The notes beneath the pieces are model-generated. The model did not search any database. It had not been told where the DNA came from and saw nothing but the letters and a program-made list of their open reading frames with translations. Below are positions 1 to 9,999 of a DNA stretch of 64,000 nt, piece after piece; positions within the stretch are counted from its first letter, which is position 1; every line of letters begins with the position of its first letter. Origin of the DNA: an uncultured Maribacter sp. (lineage in GTDB: Bacteria; Bacteroidota; Bacteroidia; Flavobacteriales; Flavobacteriaceae). Both the position numbers and the translations under genes were made by a program. Location: the NCBI RefSeq assembly GCF_947500985.1, contig NZ_CANMTX010000004.1, forward strand, positions 434,001 through 498,000. Reading direction: 5' to 3'.

Positions 1-667
1 AAGAATTAGGGGAAAGCTCATTTTGATTAAAAAGTTCAATAGCACCTGTAAATGTCTGTGCTACCAATACTTTAGATACATTTGGTGTAAAGCCCATTTT
101 TAGGGCAGCTTCCATCATGCTTTGCATAAAGTAAAATACATAAGCCGGACCGCTACCAGATATACCGGTAGAAGCGTCAATGAAGTTTTCATTGCTTATT
201 TGAATAGATTTACCCGTAGTGTCTAACAAACTTTCAATCGTTAACAATTCAATACGCGTTACTTCTTTAGAAGCTACGAATGACGTTAGTCCTCTACCAA
301 TTGATGCAGGTAGATTAGGCATAGCGCGTACTATTTTTGTGAGTCCCGTTAAATTCTGAATAGTATCGATAGTAACACCGGCCATAATAGAAATTACAAT
401 TTGACCAGGTTTTACAAGCGGATTCAGTTTTAAGAAAACACTTTCTGCGTGATATGGTTTTACCGCGATATAAATAATATCTGCCTGTGGTGCACAATTT
501 TTTAAATCATCAAAAGCATCAAATTGCGGATTTTCGCGTAGTTCTTCTAACTTCTCTTCAGAAGTATCGAGCACCATGATATTTCTCTTTTTAAGTAATT
601 TTGATTTCGACATGCCCTCTGCATAAGTCAATCCCATATTGCCGGCTCCTATTACTAGTATTTTCAT
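1..667 (-). CDS. proC: pyrroline-5-carboxylate reductase, partial (C-terminus beyond the window)
   Basis: This enzyme catalyses the last step of proline synthesis, the NAD(P)H-dependent reduction of 1-pyrroline-5-carboxylate, in the cytoplasm. The first 222 residues are visible. They begin MKILVIGAGNMG, the Rossmann dinucleotide-binding motif typical of ProC. They continue through IYIAVKPYH, the VRAMPNLPA motif and the substrate-binding stretch SGSGPAYVFYF near residues 170-180. These are hallmark ProC segments in the right order. The gene runs off the left edge, so about the last 45 residues are missing. The ATG at 667 is the only start that places the glycine-rich motif at the N-terminus. 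Neighbours to the left are unknown. Confidence 0.93.
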   Translation of the reverse strand, partial: MKILVIGAGNMGLTYAEGMSKSKLLKKRNIMVLDTSEEKLEELRENPQFDAFDDLKNCAPQADIIYIAVKPYHAESVFLKLNPLVKPGQIVISIMAGVTIDTIQNLTGLTKIVRAMPNLPASIGRGLTSFVASKEVTRIELLTIESLLDTTGKSIQISNENFIDASTGISGSGPAYVFYFMQSMMEAALKMGFTPNVSKVLVAQTFTGAIELFNQNELSPNS

Positions 668-1044
668 GAATTCAATTTTAATTATTGGATAATATGTATG
701 ATTGTCTAATTAGATAAATAGTATTTTTTCAATAGCGTTATTCTTACGCCTGTAATAAATTTGTCTGTAGGTGTGCAGGGTTTTTATGGGGATACCTAAA
801 AAGTATTTCGTGATTGATGTCACCTTTGACTTTTTGAGTCCGTTACGTGTTCTGTATAATTCTTTGGTATTGCTTTCTCTTTTAATGTAAATAAGTTTCA
901 TGTAATGGTATTTAAAACAGTAACATAACAAATGCATTACCAACTCCTAATTAGAGCTGTTAAGCTAATGTTATACTATTATATGTGGTTAAAATGAATG
1001 TTGGAAAATATTTTTCCTAGTGATGATAAATACTGATTTAATAA
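668..1044. other. intergenic region between proC and the sigma factor, mostly non-coding
   Basis: This AT-rich gap of 377 bases holds at most one short minus-strand reading frame (710-901, listed separately). I see no convincing terminator hairpin and no promoter with both consensus boxes. Confidence 0.4.
710..901 (-). CDS. small basic hypothetical protein
   Basis: A 63-residue frame starts at ATG 901; the frame is open further upstream to 943. The product is very basic, with many Lys and Arg residues and a central hydrophobic stretch (TKYFLGIPIKTLH) near residues 31-43. I recognise no domain, cannot assign a function, and see no signal peptide or clear membrane span. It lies between proC and the sigma-factor gene on the same strand. 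The composition (YIKRES at the start, TYRQIYYRRK near the end) is not obviously random, but the evidence that it is translated is weak. Confidence 0.35.
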   Translation of the reverse strand: MKLIYIKRESNTKELYRTRNGLKKSKVTSITKYFLGIPIKTLHTYRQIYYRRKNNAIEKILFI

Positions 1045-1905
1045 TTATAGATAGGCACGTAACAATTCGGTATTCGATGTACGTCTAAGAGATTTAAGAC
1101 CCTTATCTTTTATCTGTCGTACACGTTCTCTAGTCACATCAAAGACTTCACCTATTTCAACTAAGCTCATTGCAGGCTGGTTGCCCAAACCAAAGAAAAG
1201 ACGTAAGACATCACCTTGTCTTTCTGGAATTTTCTTCAATACTTGATTGATGTCCGTTTCTAATGATTCGGCCATCATTTCTTTATCGGGACTATTTAGT
1301 TTTGTAGACTCTAACACATTATATAAGGAAGAAGATTCCCCTTCTTTAAAAGGAGCGTCTAAAGAAATAGATTTTCCCGAATTTTTCATGGAGGTTTTTA
1401 CTTTTGAAACGCTCATGTCTAATTCTGATGCAATTTCGTCAGCACTCGGTGGTCTTTCATTTACTTGTTCTAAAGAAGAATACACCTGATAAATTTTGCT
1501 GCTAACCGCAATTTTGTTCTGCGGTATCCTAATCATACGTGAAGTGTTAGAAAGCGCTTGAAGAATAGATTGACGGATCCACCACACGGCATACGAGATA
1601 AATTTAAATCCTCTAGTTTCATCAAAGCGTTTAGCTGCTTTTACTAGCCCCAAATTACCTTCGTTGATGAGGTCGGTTAAGCGTAGCCCTCTGTTTTGAT
1701 ATTGCTTGGCAGCAGATACAACGAACCTTAAATTAGCACTCACTAATTTATCTAGCGCTTTCTGATCACCATTACGAATTTTCTGAGCCAGTTCTACCTC
1801 TTCGCTTGCAGTAATTAAATCTATTTTACTGATTTCTTGAAAATATTTTTCTAATGATTTGGCATCTCTGTTCGTAATTTGTTTGGTGATCTTTAGTTGT
1901 CGCAT
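1045..1905 (-). CDS. RpoD-type sigma-70 factor, probably a second (group 2-like) copy
   Basis: This sigma factor directs RNA polymerase to promoters. The 286-residue protein has the compact layout of Bacteroidetes primary sigma factors. Region 1.2 comes first (SLEKYFQEISKIDLIT). Region 2 has the -10-reading core (LRFVVSAAKQYQNRG, DLINEGNLGLVKAAKRFD, FKFISYAVWWIRQSI). Regions 3 and 4 follow, with the helix-turn-helix VTRERVRQIKDKGLKSL. From memory of the family, the housekeeping copy has a more conserved segment after WWIRQSILQAL and a different C-terminus, so this looks like a diverged paralogue. That is inference, because no other copy lies in the window. It is transcribed alone, divergently from the BNR protein gene. 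Confidence 0.85.
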   Translation of the reverse strand: MRQLKITKQITNRDAKSLEKYFQEISKIDLITASEEVELAQKIRNGDQKALDKLVSANLRFVVSAAKQYQNRGLRLTDLINEGNLGLVKAAKRFDETRGFKFISYAVWWIRQSILQALSNTSRMIRIPQNKIAVSSKIYQVYSSLEQVNERPPSADEIASELDMSVSKVKTSMKNSGKSISLDAPFKEGESSSLYNVLESTKLNSPDKEMMAESLETDINQVLKKIPERQGDVLRLFFGLGNQPAMSLVEIGEVFDVTRERVRQIKDKGLKSLRRTSNTELLRAYL

Positions 1906-2248
1906 AGATTATTTTTAAGTTCATATATAACATACTATAATTTCGTTAAAATGCAAGAAAAAGACACTTTTTGTGATAAGTTTGGTTAATTTAAAGGCTT
2001 TTTTGCTTGATTTTGAATAAAAAAGGTTTGTTTTTGAAATATTTGAATCTTGGTAATTTTCTAAATTTTTCCTTATAAATGTGTAATATGACCTTTTGAA
2101 AGTAATATTGTAGCTAAGGTCTGATTAAGGCAATCTTCCGCCTTTATTTTTAAATAGTTGATTATTGTTTAAAATAGAGAATTTCATTAGCTAAAATGCC
2201 ATTGTTTACGCGTCGATTTTTATTTTTGGGTAAACTACCACTCATACC
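1906..2248. other. divergent intergenic region
   Basis: This AT-rich stretch of 343 bases separates the sigma-factor gene (leftward) from the BNR-repeat gene (rightward). The only recognisable element is a candidate promoter for the rightward gene, listed separately. No hairpin terminator or repeat stands out. Confidence 0.4.
2202..2228 (+). promoter_or_regulatory. candidate promoter of the BNR protein gene
   Basis: A TATTTTTG box at 2221-2228 fits the Bacteroidetes -7 consensus TAnnTTTG. A TTG lies at 2202-2204. The 16-base spacing is shorter than the usual 19, so this is only a candidate. The predicted start would give a leader of about 15 bases before ATG 2249. Confidence 0.35.
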
Positions 2249-5200
2249 ATGAAAATTCGCTTTATCATCTTCTTTGTCTTTGCTATTATTACTCAGTTTG
2301 CAATCGGACAAAAAATCGATTTCTCTAATTTAAAAAATCTGAGCATCCGTAACGTGGGTCCTGCGAATATGAGTGGTCGTATTACAGCTATTGATGTGGT
2401 AACTGACAATCCGAAAATAATGTTCGTTGGTGCGGCTTCTGGCGGAGTTTGGAAATCTGAAAATGGTGGTTCTGCATGGCGACCCGTTTTTGACGACCAA
2501 CCTACTCAGAACATTGGCGCACTTGCTATTCAACAGGACAATCCAGATGTTATTTGGGTGGGTACAGGCGAAGGTAATCCTCGTAACTCAATGAACTTGG
2601 GCATGGGTATTTTTAAAAGTACCGATGGAGGGGAAACATGGAAACATTTGGGATTGGAGGCTACCAAAACCATACATAGAATCAGTATTGATCCAAATGA
2701 TCCAAACGTGGTTTATGTTGGCGCTATGGGTGATCCATTTACACCAAACGCGCATAGGGGGCTGTATAAAACTATTGATGGAGGTTTGCATTGGAAAAAG
2801 ATTTTATATACGAACGATAGATCGGGTATTGCAGATATGGTTATGCATCCTACCAATAGTAACAAACTATTTGTAGCATTATATGAACATGAGAGAACTC
2901 CGTACTATTTTACATCTGGTGGCGAAGGTTCTGGATTATATGTAACAGAAGATGGTGGGGATAATTGGGAAATACAGGGAGAGAAAAACGGTCTACCTTC
3001 TGGTAATTTGGGGAGAATAGGTTTTGCCATAGCGCCTTCTAACCCAACTAGAATGTATGCTAAAATAGAAGCGAAGAAGAATGCTATTTATCGCAGTGAT
3101 GATAGTGGTGTTACTTGGGAGATGATAAACGATAACCCAAAGTTTGCGAATAATAGACCCTTTTATTTTCAAGACCTTGCAGTAGATTCAGAAGACCCAG
3201 ATAGAGTGTATAATATTTATCAGCCTTTGTCGGTAAGCTATGATGGCGCTACCACTTTTGATACCATACCAATGATACCTGCCGATGAGACGAAAGGTAT
3301 TCATGCCGATTTTCATGCCTTTTGGGTAAATCCGAAAGATGCAAAACATTTTATTATTGGAGGTGATGGCGGATTGGGAATTACTCAGGATCATGGTGAA
3401 AGTTGGTATTTTCCTGAAACCATACCTGTCGCACAATTTTACCATGTGGGCGTAGATAATGATACTCCGTATAACGTATATGGCGGTATGCAAGATAACG
3501 GCAACTGGTCTGGTCCTGCTTATACTTGGAAAAGAGGCGGAATTAGAACGTTATATTGGCAGTATTTGGTTGGGGGCGATGGCTTTGATATTTCTCCCGA
3601 TTTAGATAATTCTAGATTTGGATATGGATCATCTCAAAATGGAGATTTATATAGGTATGATAAATTAACGGGGTATTATGTAAGTATAAAACCACCGGCG
3701 CCAAATTTAGAAACTTCGCTTCGTTTTAATTGGAATGCTGCTTTTGCTAGAAATCCTACCGATGACAATGCTGCTTATTATGGATCTCAATTTGTACATA
3801 TTACTAAGGATAAGGGAGCGACATGGGAAATAATTTCACCCGATTTAACAACTAACAATCCTGAGCATCAAAAACCTGATTATGGCGGATTAACATTGGA
3901 TGTTTCAGGAGCAGAACGCTACAATGCTATTTTGAGTATTGCGCCTAGTAGTATAGATGATGAAATAATCTGGGTAGGTACTGATGATGGTCAAGTGCAA
4001 TTAACAACAGATGGTGGTGCAACATGGAAAAATATTACTAAAAGGTTAAAAGGGCTGCCAAATGAAGGGTGGATAGCTCAAATTGAAGCTTCTAAATACG
4101 ATGCTAAAACTGCTTGGGTGGTGGTGAATAATTACAGAAAGGGAGATTGTGATCCTTATGTTTTTAAAACTGAAGATTTAGGGAGAACATGGAAACAAGT
4201 AGTTGATAAATCTATGGTCAATGGTTATGCATTAACAATTATACAAGATCCCGTAGAACCGAATTTGTTGTTTTTAGGAACCGAGAATGGATTATGGATA
4301 AGTATTGATGAAGGTGAAACATGGTCGCAGTTTAAAAACGGATTCCCGTCAGTTTCAACGATGGATTTAAAGATACAGGAAACAGAATCTGCACTGGTTG
4401 TTGGAACTTTTGGTAGGGCAATATGGGTTTTAGATGATTTGTTGACCTTAAGGGAAATAGCTGGTGACCGATTAAAATCTGGTATAACCGCGTTACCGAT
4501 GAATGATGCTGTACAGGTGAAAGGCTTATTTATAAACCCGCCAGGAAATATTTGGACAGGTTTTAATACCACTTTCGAGGGTGAGAATAAAGTATTTCAG
4601 AAAACTCAAATTCCGTTTTATTTATCGGAGGAGCCAACCGCTGAATCCAATGTTTCAGCAATGATTTATGATCAAAAAAATAGATTGGTAAATACGGTTG
4701 AAACTAAAGAACTCACTAAAGGGTTGAATTACATGATTTGGAAATTAGATGAGTCAGCAGCATCTTTACCTGGTTCATGGACTGATGATTTTTCAAGAGA
4801 TATTCCTGTTTTGCCTGAAGAGTATACTATTGTTTTAAAGTATGGTGCACAAACCGATAGTACTAAAGTAACCGTAATTGCAGATCCTAGATTTGAATTA
4901 AAATCAAATGTAGATAAAGCACTTTATGAATATAAAAAGGCAGTAGATAGTCAAGTCGAAATCTTGTCGAAACACTTAACGGATATTGATGCTAAAAGCA
5001 AAAAAATAAATGGGTTGTTAAGCAAAATAAGTAAGTCTGAGAATACACCTGATCAAGCATTTGTGACCAAGCTTGAAGATATGAGACAGGCGCTAAAGGT
5101 TCTGAAGGCAAAAGGTCAAACCCCTAAGCCAGAAAGACAAGTAGGGGCGTGGCAGTCTTTTGAGACATCGCCCTATTCTAAAATGCGAGAAGCTTTAAGT

Positions 5201-5368
5201 ATAGCTGCTGCACAAACTAATGAGCCTTCAGCCCAGCATCAAGAAATTCTTGAACAGGGAAAATTATTAGTTACTGAATTTTCTAAAACAGTAACCAATT
5301 TTATGAAAAATGAATGGGCGCCCTTTGAAACTATGGTCAAAAATAGCAACATCACTTGGGATGAGTAA
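2249..5368 (+). CDS. secreted BNR/VPS10-like beta-propeller protein
   Basis: This 1039-residue protein begins with a signal peptide (MKIRFIIFFVFAIITQFAIG followed by Q), so it is exported. Residues of about 30-740 are filled with Asp-box/BNR repeats such as SENGGSAW, STDGGETW, TIDGGLHW, TEDGGDNW and TTDGGATW. This is the pattern of sortilin/VPS10-type and plant-photosystem-assembly-like propellers often called glycosyl hydrolases in annotation. I see no proof of hydrolase activity. The last 300 residues form a beta domain and then a charged helical region that may be coiled coil (about residues 890-960). The family is common in Bacteroidetes, usually of unknown substrate. It is convergent with the next gene, 19 bases away. 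Confidence 0.8.
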   Translation: MKIRFIIFFVFAIITQFAIGQKIDFSNLKNLSIRNVGPANMSGRITAIDVVTDNPKIMFVGAASGGVWKSENGGSAWRPVFDDQPTQNIGALAIQQDNPDVIWVGTGEGNPRNSMNLGMGIFKSTDGGETWKHLGLEATKTIHRISIDPNDPNVVYVGAMGDPFTPNAHRGLYKTIDGGLHWKKILYTNDRSGIADMVMHPTNSNKLFVALYEHERTPYYFTSGGEGSGLYVTEDGGDNWEIQGEKNGLPSGNLGRIGFAIAPSNPTRMYAKIEAKKNAIYRSDDSGVTWEMINDNPKFANNRPFYFQDLAVDSEDPDRVYNIYQPLSVSYDGATTFDTIPMIPADETKGIHADFHAFWVNPKDAKHFIIGGDGGLGITQDHGESWYFPETIPVAQFYHVGVDNDTPYNVYGGMQDNGNWSGPAYTWKRGGIRTLYWQYLVGGDGFDISPDLDNSRFGYGSSQNGDLYRYDKLTGYYVSIKPPAPNLETSLRFNWNAAFARNPTDDNAAYYGSQFVHITKDKGATWEIISPDLTTNNPEHQKPDYGGLTLDVSGAERYNAILSIAPSSIDDEIIWVGTDDGQVQLTTDGGATWKNITKRLKGLPNEGWIAQIEASKYDAKTAWVVVNNYRKGDCDPYVFKTEDLGRTWKQVVDKSMVNGYALTIIQDPVEPNLLFLGTENGLWISIDEGETWSQFKNGFPSVSTMDLKIQETESALVVGTFGRAIWVLDDLLTLREIAGDRLKSGITALPMNDAVQVKGLFINPPGNIWTGFNTTFEGENKVFQKTQIPFYLSEEPTAESNVSAMIYDQKNRLVNTVETKELTKGLNYMIWKLDESAASLPGSWTDDFSRDIPVLPEEYTIVLKYGAQTDSTKVTVIADPRFELKSNVDKALYEYKKAVDSQVEILSKHLTDIDAKSKKINGLLSKISKSENTPDQAFVTKLEDMRQALKVLKAKGQTPKPERQVGAWQSFETSPYSKMREALSIAAAQTNEPSAQHQEILEQGKLLVTEFSKTVTNFMKNEWAPFETMVKNSNITWDE

Positions 5369-5387
5369 TATAATGAAGCTGAGGTAA

Positions 5388-6836
5388 TTAAGATAGAATA
5401 GCCTCTGCTTCAATTTCTACCATATAACCATCACCTACCAATTTAGCTTCTACCAATGTATTTGCAGGGTTAATGCCTTTAAAACGTTCGCCATGTGCGC
5501 GTGCTACAGGTTCCCAGTCTTTTAGTTCGTTGACGAAAATTCGTGTTCTCACCACATCGGCTAAAGTGCCGCCGAAAGAAGTGATAACGCCTTCGATTTT
5601 ATCAATGATAAAATGGGCTTGAGCAGCTGGGTCGGTGCCACCGATCATGTCACTTCCATGAGTTGCCGTGGTGCCTGAAACATGAATGGTATTGCCGATT
5701 TTTACTGCTCTAGAGTACCCCGCATAGTCTTCCCATTCGGTACCGCTAAAAATCTGTTCTCTGTTTTCTCCGGTTTGTATTGGGGTAAATGCTTTTGGTA
5801 TTGTTTCCAAATGATCGCTAAGATCACCCGATGCTGTTAAAAATGGAGGTTTTCTATATTCATCACCGCAATCGCCAGGTATTAATGTCAGTTGGTGTTG
5901 TGCTTTTTTAATGGCGTTGATATCATCAGAATCTAGCGTAATATCCAGCATTTTTCTATTGTCTTCGATATGTTCGCTTTCGCCTAATCTAGCGCCAACG
6001 ATGACAGAAGCAACCGCATCACACTCTAGAATAAATCTACTTGCAATATTTGCGATAGAGGCATTATGTTTATCGGCAATTTTTTTTACTGTTTGTAAGA
6101 GGTTCTGGTATGGTTCCCATCCGCCAGCGGCGTCAATAAAACGTTTGTATTTCATTTGTGACCATGTGGTCAATTCTTCATATGTAGGTTCGGTTTTATT
6201 TAACCATTTATCGGTTAAGAATCCGCCTGCCAATGTTCCGAATGCCAATAGTTTTACGTTGTACTCTCGGCAAACGGCAGCCATGTTTCCATTCGCGCGC
6301 TGGTCTATCAAAGAATGACAAATTTGATTACTAACAATGGGTATACCACTTGCCAGAGCAATTCGTAAATGCGCGGCATCAAAATTAGTTACTCCAATAT
6401 GTTTAATTAATCCCTCTTCTTGTAACTCCTTAAGATAAAAAAGACCGTCTAACCAACTAGCATCGGGGTAGTACCATGCATGAAATTGTAAAAGATCAAT
6501 ACTAGCTAGTTGCATTCTGTCTAGCGCTGTTTGTATGGCGGCTCTAACATCTGTACGAGTAATTTTTCCTGGTTTTGGAACCCATTTAGTAAATAGCTGC
6601 ACGCTATCTTTATCGGCAAGACTATTTTTAAAAGTACCAGCTATAATTTCACTAGATCCATAGTGATCGGCCATGTCGAAAGTAGTGAGTCCGGCATCAA
6701 GATAAGGCTTCATGAACTTGGCGGTTGCAACAGGGTCTAAAGTATTACCGTTACGTTCCATATCGGCAATTTGCCATAAGCCGGTAACCACTCTAGAAAT
6801 CTCTAAATCTTTTGCTAATTCAATTGTTGTCTGCAT
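5388..6836 (-). CDS. aldo/keto reductase fused to a Rid (YjgF/YER057c/UK114) domain
   Basis: This 482-residue fusion has an aldo/keto reductase barrel at about residues 10-320. It shows the active-site pattern GLTTFDMADHYGSSE (Asp and Tyr), a Lys in LFTKWVPKPG and a His in LLQFHAWYY. A Rid-family domain follows at about 365-482 (VSGTTATHG, VVRTRIFVNELKDW, VEIEAEAIL). In RidA proper, a catalytic Arg sits in a PARS-type motif. Here the equivalent reads NPANTLVEAKL, so imine-deaminase activity of the RidA type is doubtful. The gene is 3 bases downstream of the permease gene and likely co-transcribed with it and the DUF885 gene. The reductase substrate cannot be read from sequence. Confidence 0.85.
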   Translation of the reverse strand: MQTTIELAKDLEISRVVTGLWQIADMERNGNTLDPVATAKFMKPYLDAGLTTFDMADHYGSSEIIAGTFKNSLADKDSVQLFTKWVPKPGKITRTDVRAAIQTALDRMQLASIDLLQFHAWYYPDASWLDGLFYLKELQEEGLIKHIGVTNFDAAHLRIALASGIPIVSNQICHSLIDQRANGNMAAVCREYNVKLLAFGTLAGGFLTDKWLNKTEPTYEELTTWSQMKYKRFIDAAGGWEPYQNLLQTVKKIADKHNASIANIASRFILECDAVASVIVGARLGESEHIEDNRKMLDITLDSDDINAIKKAQHQLTLIPGDCGDEYRKPPFLTASGDLSDHLETIPKAFTPIQTGENREQIFSGTEWEDYAGYSRAVKIGNTIHVSGTTATHGSDMIGGTDPAAQAHFIIDKIEGVITSFGGTLADVVRTRIFVNELKDWEPVARAHGERFKGINPANTLVEAKLVGDGYMVEIEAEAILS

Positions 6837-6839
6837 CTT

Positions 6840-8327
6840 TTATTCTTCAGGGAGTTCTAAAAATAATTCGTTTGTATTGTTGTGCTGTTTTTTTAATTTT
6901 TTCCAATAGTAGGTAAATAACAAGCTAGCCAAGCCCATAACAATTAGCCATATAGGTGTGGAGTGAAAATACCACGCCGTTGTTTCTGATGTTAAATCTT
7001 TATAGGTGTGAATTCCTAAAAAGGCAGAAAGGGTGATTATACCTGACCAAGCAATCCATAATTGCAAGGTTCTATTCTTAAGTACTGAAATTTGTTTCGT
7101 CAATGCCGGGTTTACCTTATTAATGGTAACTAGCGTAATACACATTAACAGAAAATTGACCATCATAGAAGTAACCATAATATCGATACCTAAAAAGAAG
7201 TCGCCTGCAAAATGAGAACCCAATACGCCAATACTTGCCATTACACCAGCTACTATTAATGCAATATGTGGGGTGTGGTTTTTAGAATGGATTTGAGAGA
7301 TAGATTTTGGGAAAATACCATCTTTTGCCCAAGCGAACATCAATCGCGAAACCGATAACAGCATGGCTGGCAAATCGTTTATTAACGCAATTGCAGCACC
7401 TGCCAATATTGCGATACCTAAACCAGCGGGTAGTACGTAGCTTAACAAACCGGGGGCAGATATATCTTTTATCATTGCTTCTTCTGCAACAAAACTCCAA
7501 GGCACAATATGATATACTGCCGATGCAAAAAGAAAGTAGAACAAACCTACTCCGAATATGGCTAGTAGAATTGCTCGTGGTAATGATTTAGTCGGATTTT
7601 TAGCCTCTCCACCTGCCTGTGCTATGGAGTCAAAACCGATAAAACTTGAAAATAAAAGTGCGGCTGCCGACAAAAAAATACGCCAGTCGAAATCAATATT
7701 TTTAATGGGGTCAAAAGTGCGTCCGGTTTTTTCTTGTAATCCAGTTAAGAAATCTGTCGAGTCGTAAATGAGTCCCGATACGATTACAATTCCGCCGAGG
7801 GCGAACATTAAAAACATCATGGGTAATAAAATGCGTTCATAACTTTTTATTCCTCGAATATTTATGGCGACAAAAGACCAAATTAATGCCAGAGCTATGG
7901 TTACGCGTATCCATCCTATTTCTAAGCCGTTCGAGATATTTTCCCACCCCAAACTCAATGTAACATCACGAATAAAAGGTACGGTTACGTAGGCAATAAC
8001 TCCGATAACAATGGAGAGTCCGAACCATTGAGAAAAGCTGGCTACAAAGCCTAAATAGGGGTTTAATCCTCTACTGGCATAAATATAACTACCGCCCGCA
8101 CGTGGCATTGCCGATGCCAAAATACCATACGCCAAGGCGGCAAATAATGCAGGTACCGCTGCAAAAGCAAACGCAGGTAACACGTACGGACCAATACCGG
8201 GTACATTGCGTTGTATCATGAAAGGAACAACATTTATAGAAGCCCCTAGCATAGAGCAAACACCGGTTGCGGTAAGGGCTAAAAGCCCCATTTGTCGAGT
8301 TAGTTTTTTTGAGTTAGTTTTTGACAT
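6840..8327 (-). CDS. APC-family amino acid/polyamine permease
   Basis: A 495-residue inner-membrane protein with about 12 hydrophobic segments. The N-terminal motif MGLLALTATGVCSMLGASIN and the following AYGILASAMPRAGGSYIYASR are characteristic of the amino acid-polyamine-organocation superfamily, which imports amino acids or related amines by secondary transport. The loop SFIGFDSIAQAGGEAKNPTK is also typical. The tail LFLELPEE is soluble. It sits between the DUF885 gene (25 bases upstream) and the reductase-Rid gene (3 bases downstream). The three may take up and process a nitrogen compound, which is inference. The exact substrate is unknown. Confidence 0.87.
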   Translation of the reverse strand: MSKTNSKKLTRQMGLLALTATGVCSMLGASINVVPFMIQRNVPGIGPYVLPAFAFAAVPALFAALAYGILASAMPRAGGSYIYASRGLNPYLGFVASFSQWFGLSIVIGVIAYVTVPFIRDVTLSLGWENISNGLEIGWIRVTIALALIWSFVAINIRGIKSYERILLPMMFLMFALGGIVIVSGLIYDSTDFLTGLQEKTGRTFDPIKNIDFDWRIFLSAAALLFSSFIGFDSIAQAGGEAKNPTKSLPRAILLAIFGVGLFYFLFASAVYHIVPWSFVAEEAMIKDISAPGLLSYVLPAGLGIAILAGAAIALINDLPAMLLSVSRLMFAWAKDGIFPKSISQIHSKNHTPHIALIVAGVMASIGVLGSHFAGDFFLGIDIMVTSMMVNFLLMCITLVTINKVNPALTKQISVLKNRTLQLWIAWSGIITLSAFLGIHTYKDLTSETTAWYFHSTPIWLIVMGLASLLFTYYWKKLKKQHNNTNELFLELPEE

Positions 8328-8352
8328 TTATAATGAGTTGCAGTTGGTTAGG

Positions 8353-9999
8353 CTATTCTTGACCTAGAAAAGATTGTACACCGGTCATTTGCCATCTGCC
8401 CAAGGTTATTGGTATACTCCCAATTACATTTAATTCGTCGAAAAAAGCTTTCATTTCAAAAGGTTCGTTCTTGCTCTCTTTCATTCTGGCATATTCTGCC
8501 ATGGTGTTTTCTAACAAGTATTTACCTGTTATGTAGCTGGTGCCATAACCAGGTTGCCTAAGGTAAAGATGTTGTTCAAAAAGCAATAGATCTTTTTCTG
8601 TTTTCATCCATCCTCTTGGGGTGTAGTTGGAGTGAATACTACCGGCTTCTTCAGATGTCATAAGGTTGGCATGTGCGTATAACGAGCCTAAACCTCTAGC
8701 GGCACGTTGGGCAATCATGATATATACGATTTCTCTAGAGCGAGGTTGGTCATCATAAAGACCGGCATCCATGAACATTTCTTCAACTGCAGTGGCCGTA
8801 CCCTCGTTTCTTGAATCGAATATATTATAAAGCAATGCCTCTTTTCTAATTTCACGTGGGTTAGGCTCGTTATCCATTCTAGCTAGTTCGAACCAATGGT
8901 AAAAATGAGAGTATAGCGGGCGCTGGTCTAAATGTGCCGTGATCCAAAAAAAGTTTCTTTTCTCTTTTGGTACATATGAACCTAAATGGTCATTAAGCGC
9001 AGTCTCAAAATAATCTTTAACTGTTACAATCTCATTCTTATCTAAAAATTCTAGAAGACTTTTGGTAGAAGCTTTTGCCATGGTATCATATTCTTCAACA
9101 CTGCTGGCGTCATCTAATTCAGGTAAATTCCGATTTCTATGTTCTTCTAATTTAAGTGCCGACCAGGCTCGCGTAAGCTCACGTTTTAAGAGCATTACTT
9201 CATCTTCCCAAGTTAAAGGCACCAAATGTACATTTTGTAAATACCATGTATAATTTTCTTTGCCAATACCTGAAGGCCCCGTTTTAGTGGTTGCTTCGGT
9301 TTTTAGCCATTCAGCCAAACTATTTGTTGAGGTAATTGCAGCATCAATAGCCAGCACTATTTTTTTATTTTTTTGAACTCCTTCAAGATTTTTAAGCTGC
9401 GCCAAATCTTTGCTTTGAGTTTCGATATCGCGAATACCAGCGACCCATAAATCTTTAGCATTACCCGTTAAGTTTTTCTTCGCTTGTTCGTTAAGAACAG
9501 GTATTACTTTTAATGCGGCCAGTAATTTTGTTTGCTCGGTTTTATCTAACGGAAAGTTGTATTTCCATATATCGATTATAGCATGGTGCGCCGGACCTTC
9601 ATGTGCAGGTACATCGCTGCGGTCTGTCCATATTGTCTTGTAGAAAGCTGGGTCTCTAACCCACGGTTTTAAAATCCGTTGGTTAAAATCGTAACCATTC
9701 ATCTCGGCATTTACAATATGCCAATCAACTTTATCTGGTATTGACCACCCAGTAGTATCTGTAGCGTGTAGTTGTTGCTGTAATGCTTTGAATGCAGGAA
9801 ATCTTTTCTCGAAAGCATCAGCAGTATAATCAGGAGCACCGTCTAGCAATGGCGGATTTTCAAAAGAACGCCACTTTCTAAAAAGCTCAACTAAATTTTG
9901 ATTGGAACTTGTGTCTTGAGCTAATGCTGTTAAAGGCGTGCTGACAAAAAGTAGAAGAAAGAAGTAAATTAATAATTTCGAATTTGCAGTTTTATTCAT
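8353..9999 (-). CDS. secreted DUF885-family protein
   Basis: A 548-residue protein from ATG 9999. This start gives a clean signal peptide ([20 protein letters not shown], with processing after ALA), whereas the frame opens 19 codons earlier with a non-signal-like extension. The C-terminal part fits DUF885, a helical family with distant likeness to zinc peptidases. It has [19 protein letters not shown] near the usual catalytic Glu region, then [14 protein letters not shown], and [18 protein letters not shown] near the end. I do not see a standard HExxH motif, so peptidase activity is only a possibility. It is the first gene of a probable three-gene unit with the permease and the reductase-Rid fusion, perhaps releasing a substrate for import. 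Confidence 0.7.
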   Translation of the reverse strand: MNKTANSKLLIYFFLLLFVSTPLTALAQDTSSNQNLVELFRKWRSFENPPLLDGAPDYTADAFEKRFPAFKALQQQLHATDTTGWSIPDKVDWHIVNAEMNGYDFNQRILKPWVRDPAFYKTIWTDRSDVPAHEGPAHHAIIDIWKYNFPLDKTEQTKLLAALKVIPVLNEQAKKNLTGNAKDLWVAGIRDIETQSKDLAQLKNLEGVQKNKKIVLAIDAAITSTNSLAEWLKTEATTKTGPSGIGKENYTWYLQNVHLVPLTWEDEVMLLKRELTRAWSALKLEEHRNRNLPELDDASSVEEYDTMAKASTKSLLEFLDKNEIVTVKDYFETALNDHLGSYVPKEKRNFFWITAHLDQRPLYSHFYHWFELARMDNEPNPREIRKEALLYNIFDSRNEGTATAVEEMFMDAGLYDDQPRSREIVYIMIAQRAARGLGSLYAHANLMTSEEAGSIHSNYTPRGWMKTEKDLLLFEQHLYLRQPGYGTSYITGKYLLENTMAEYARMKESKNEPFEMKAFFDELNVIGSIPITLGRWQMTGVQSFLGQE

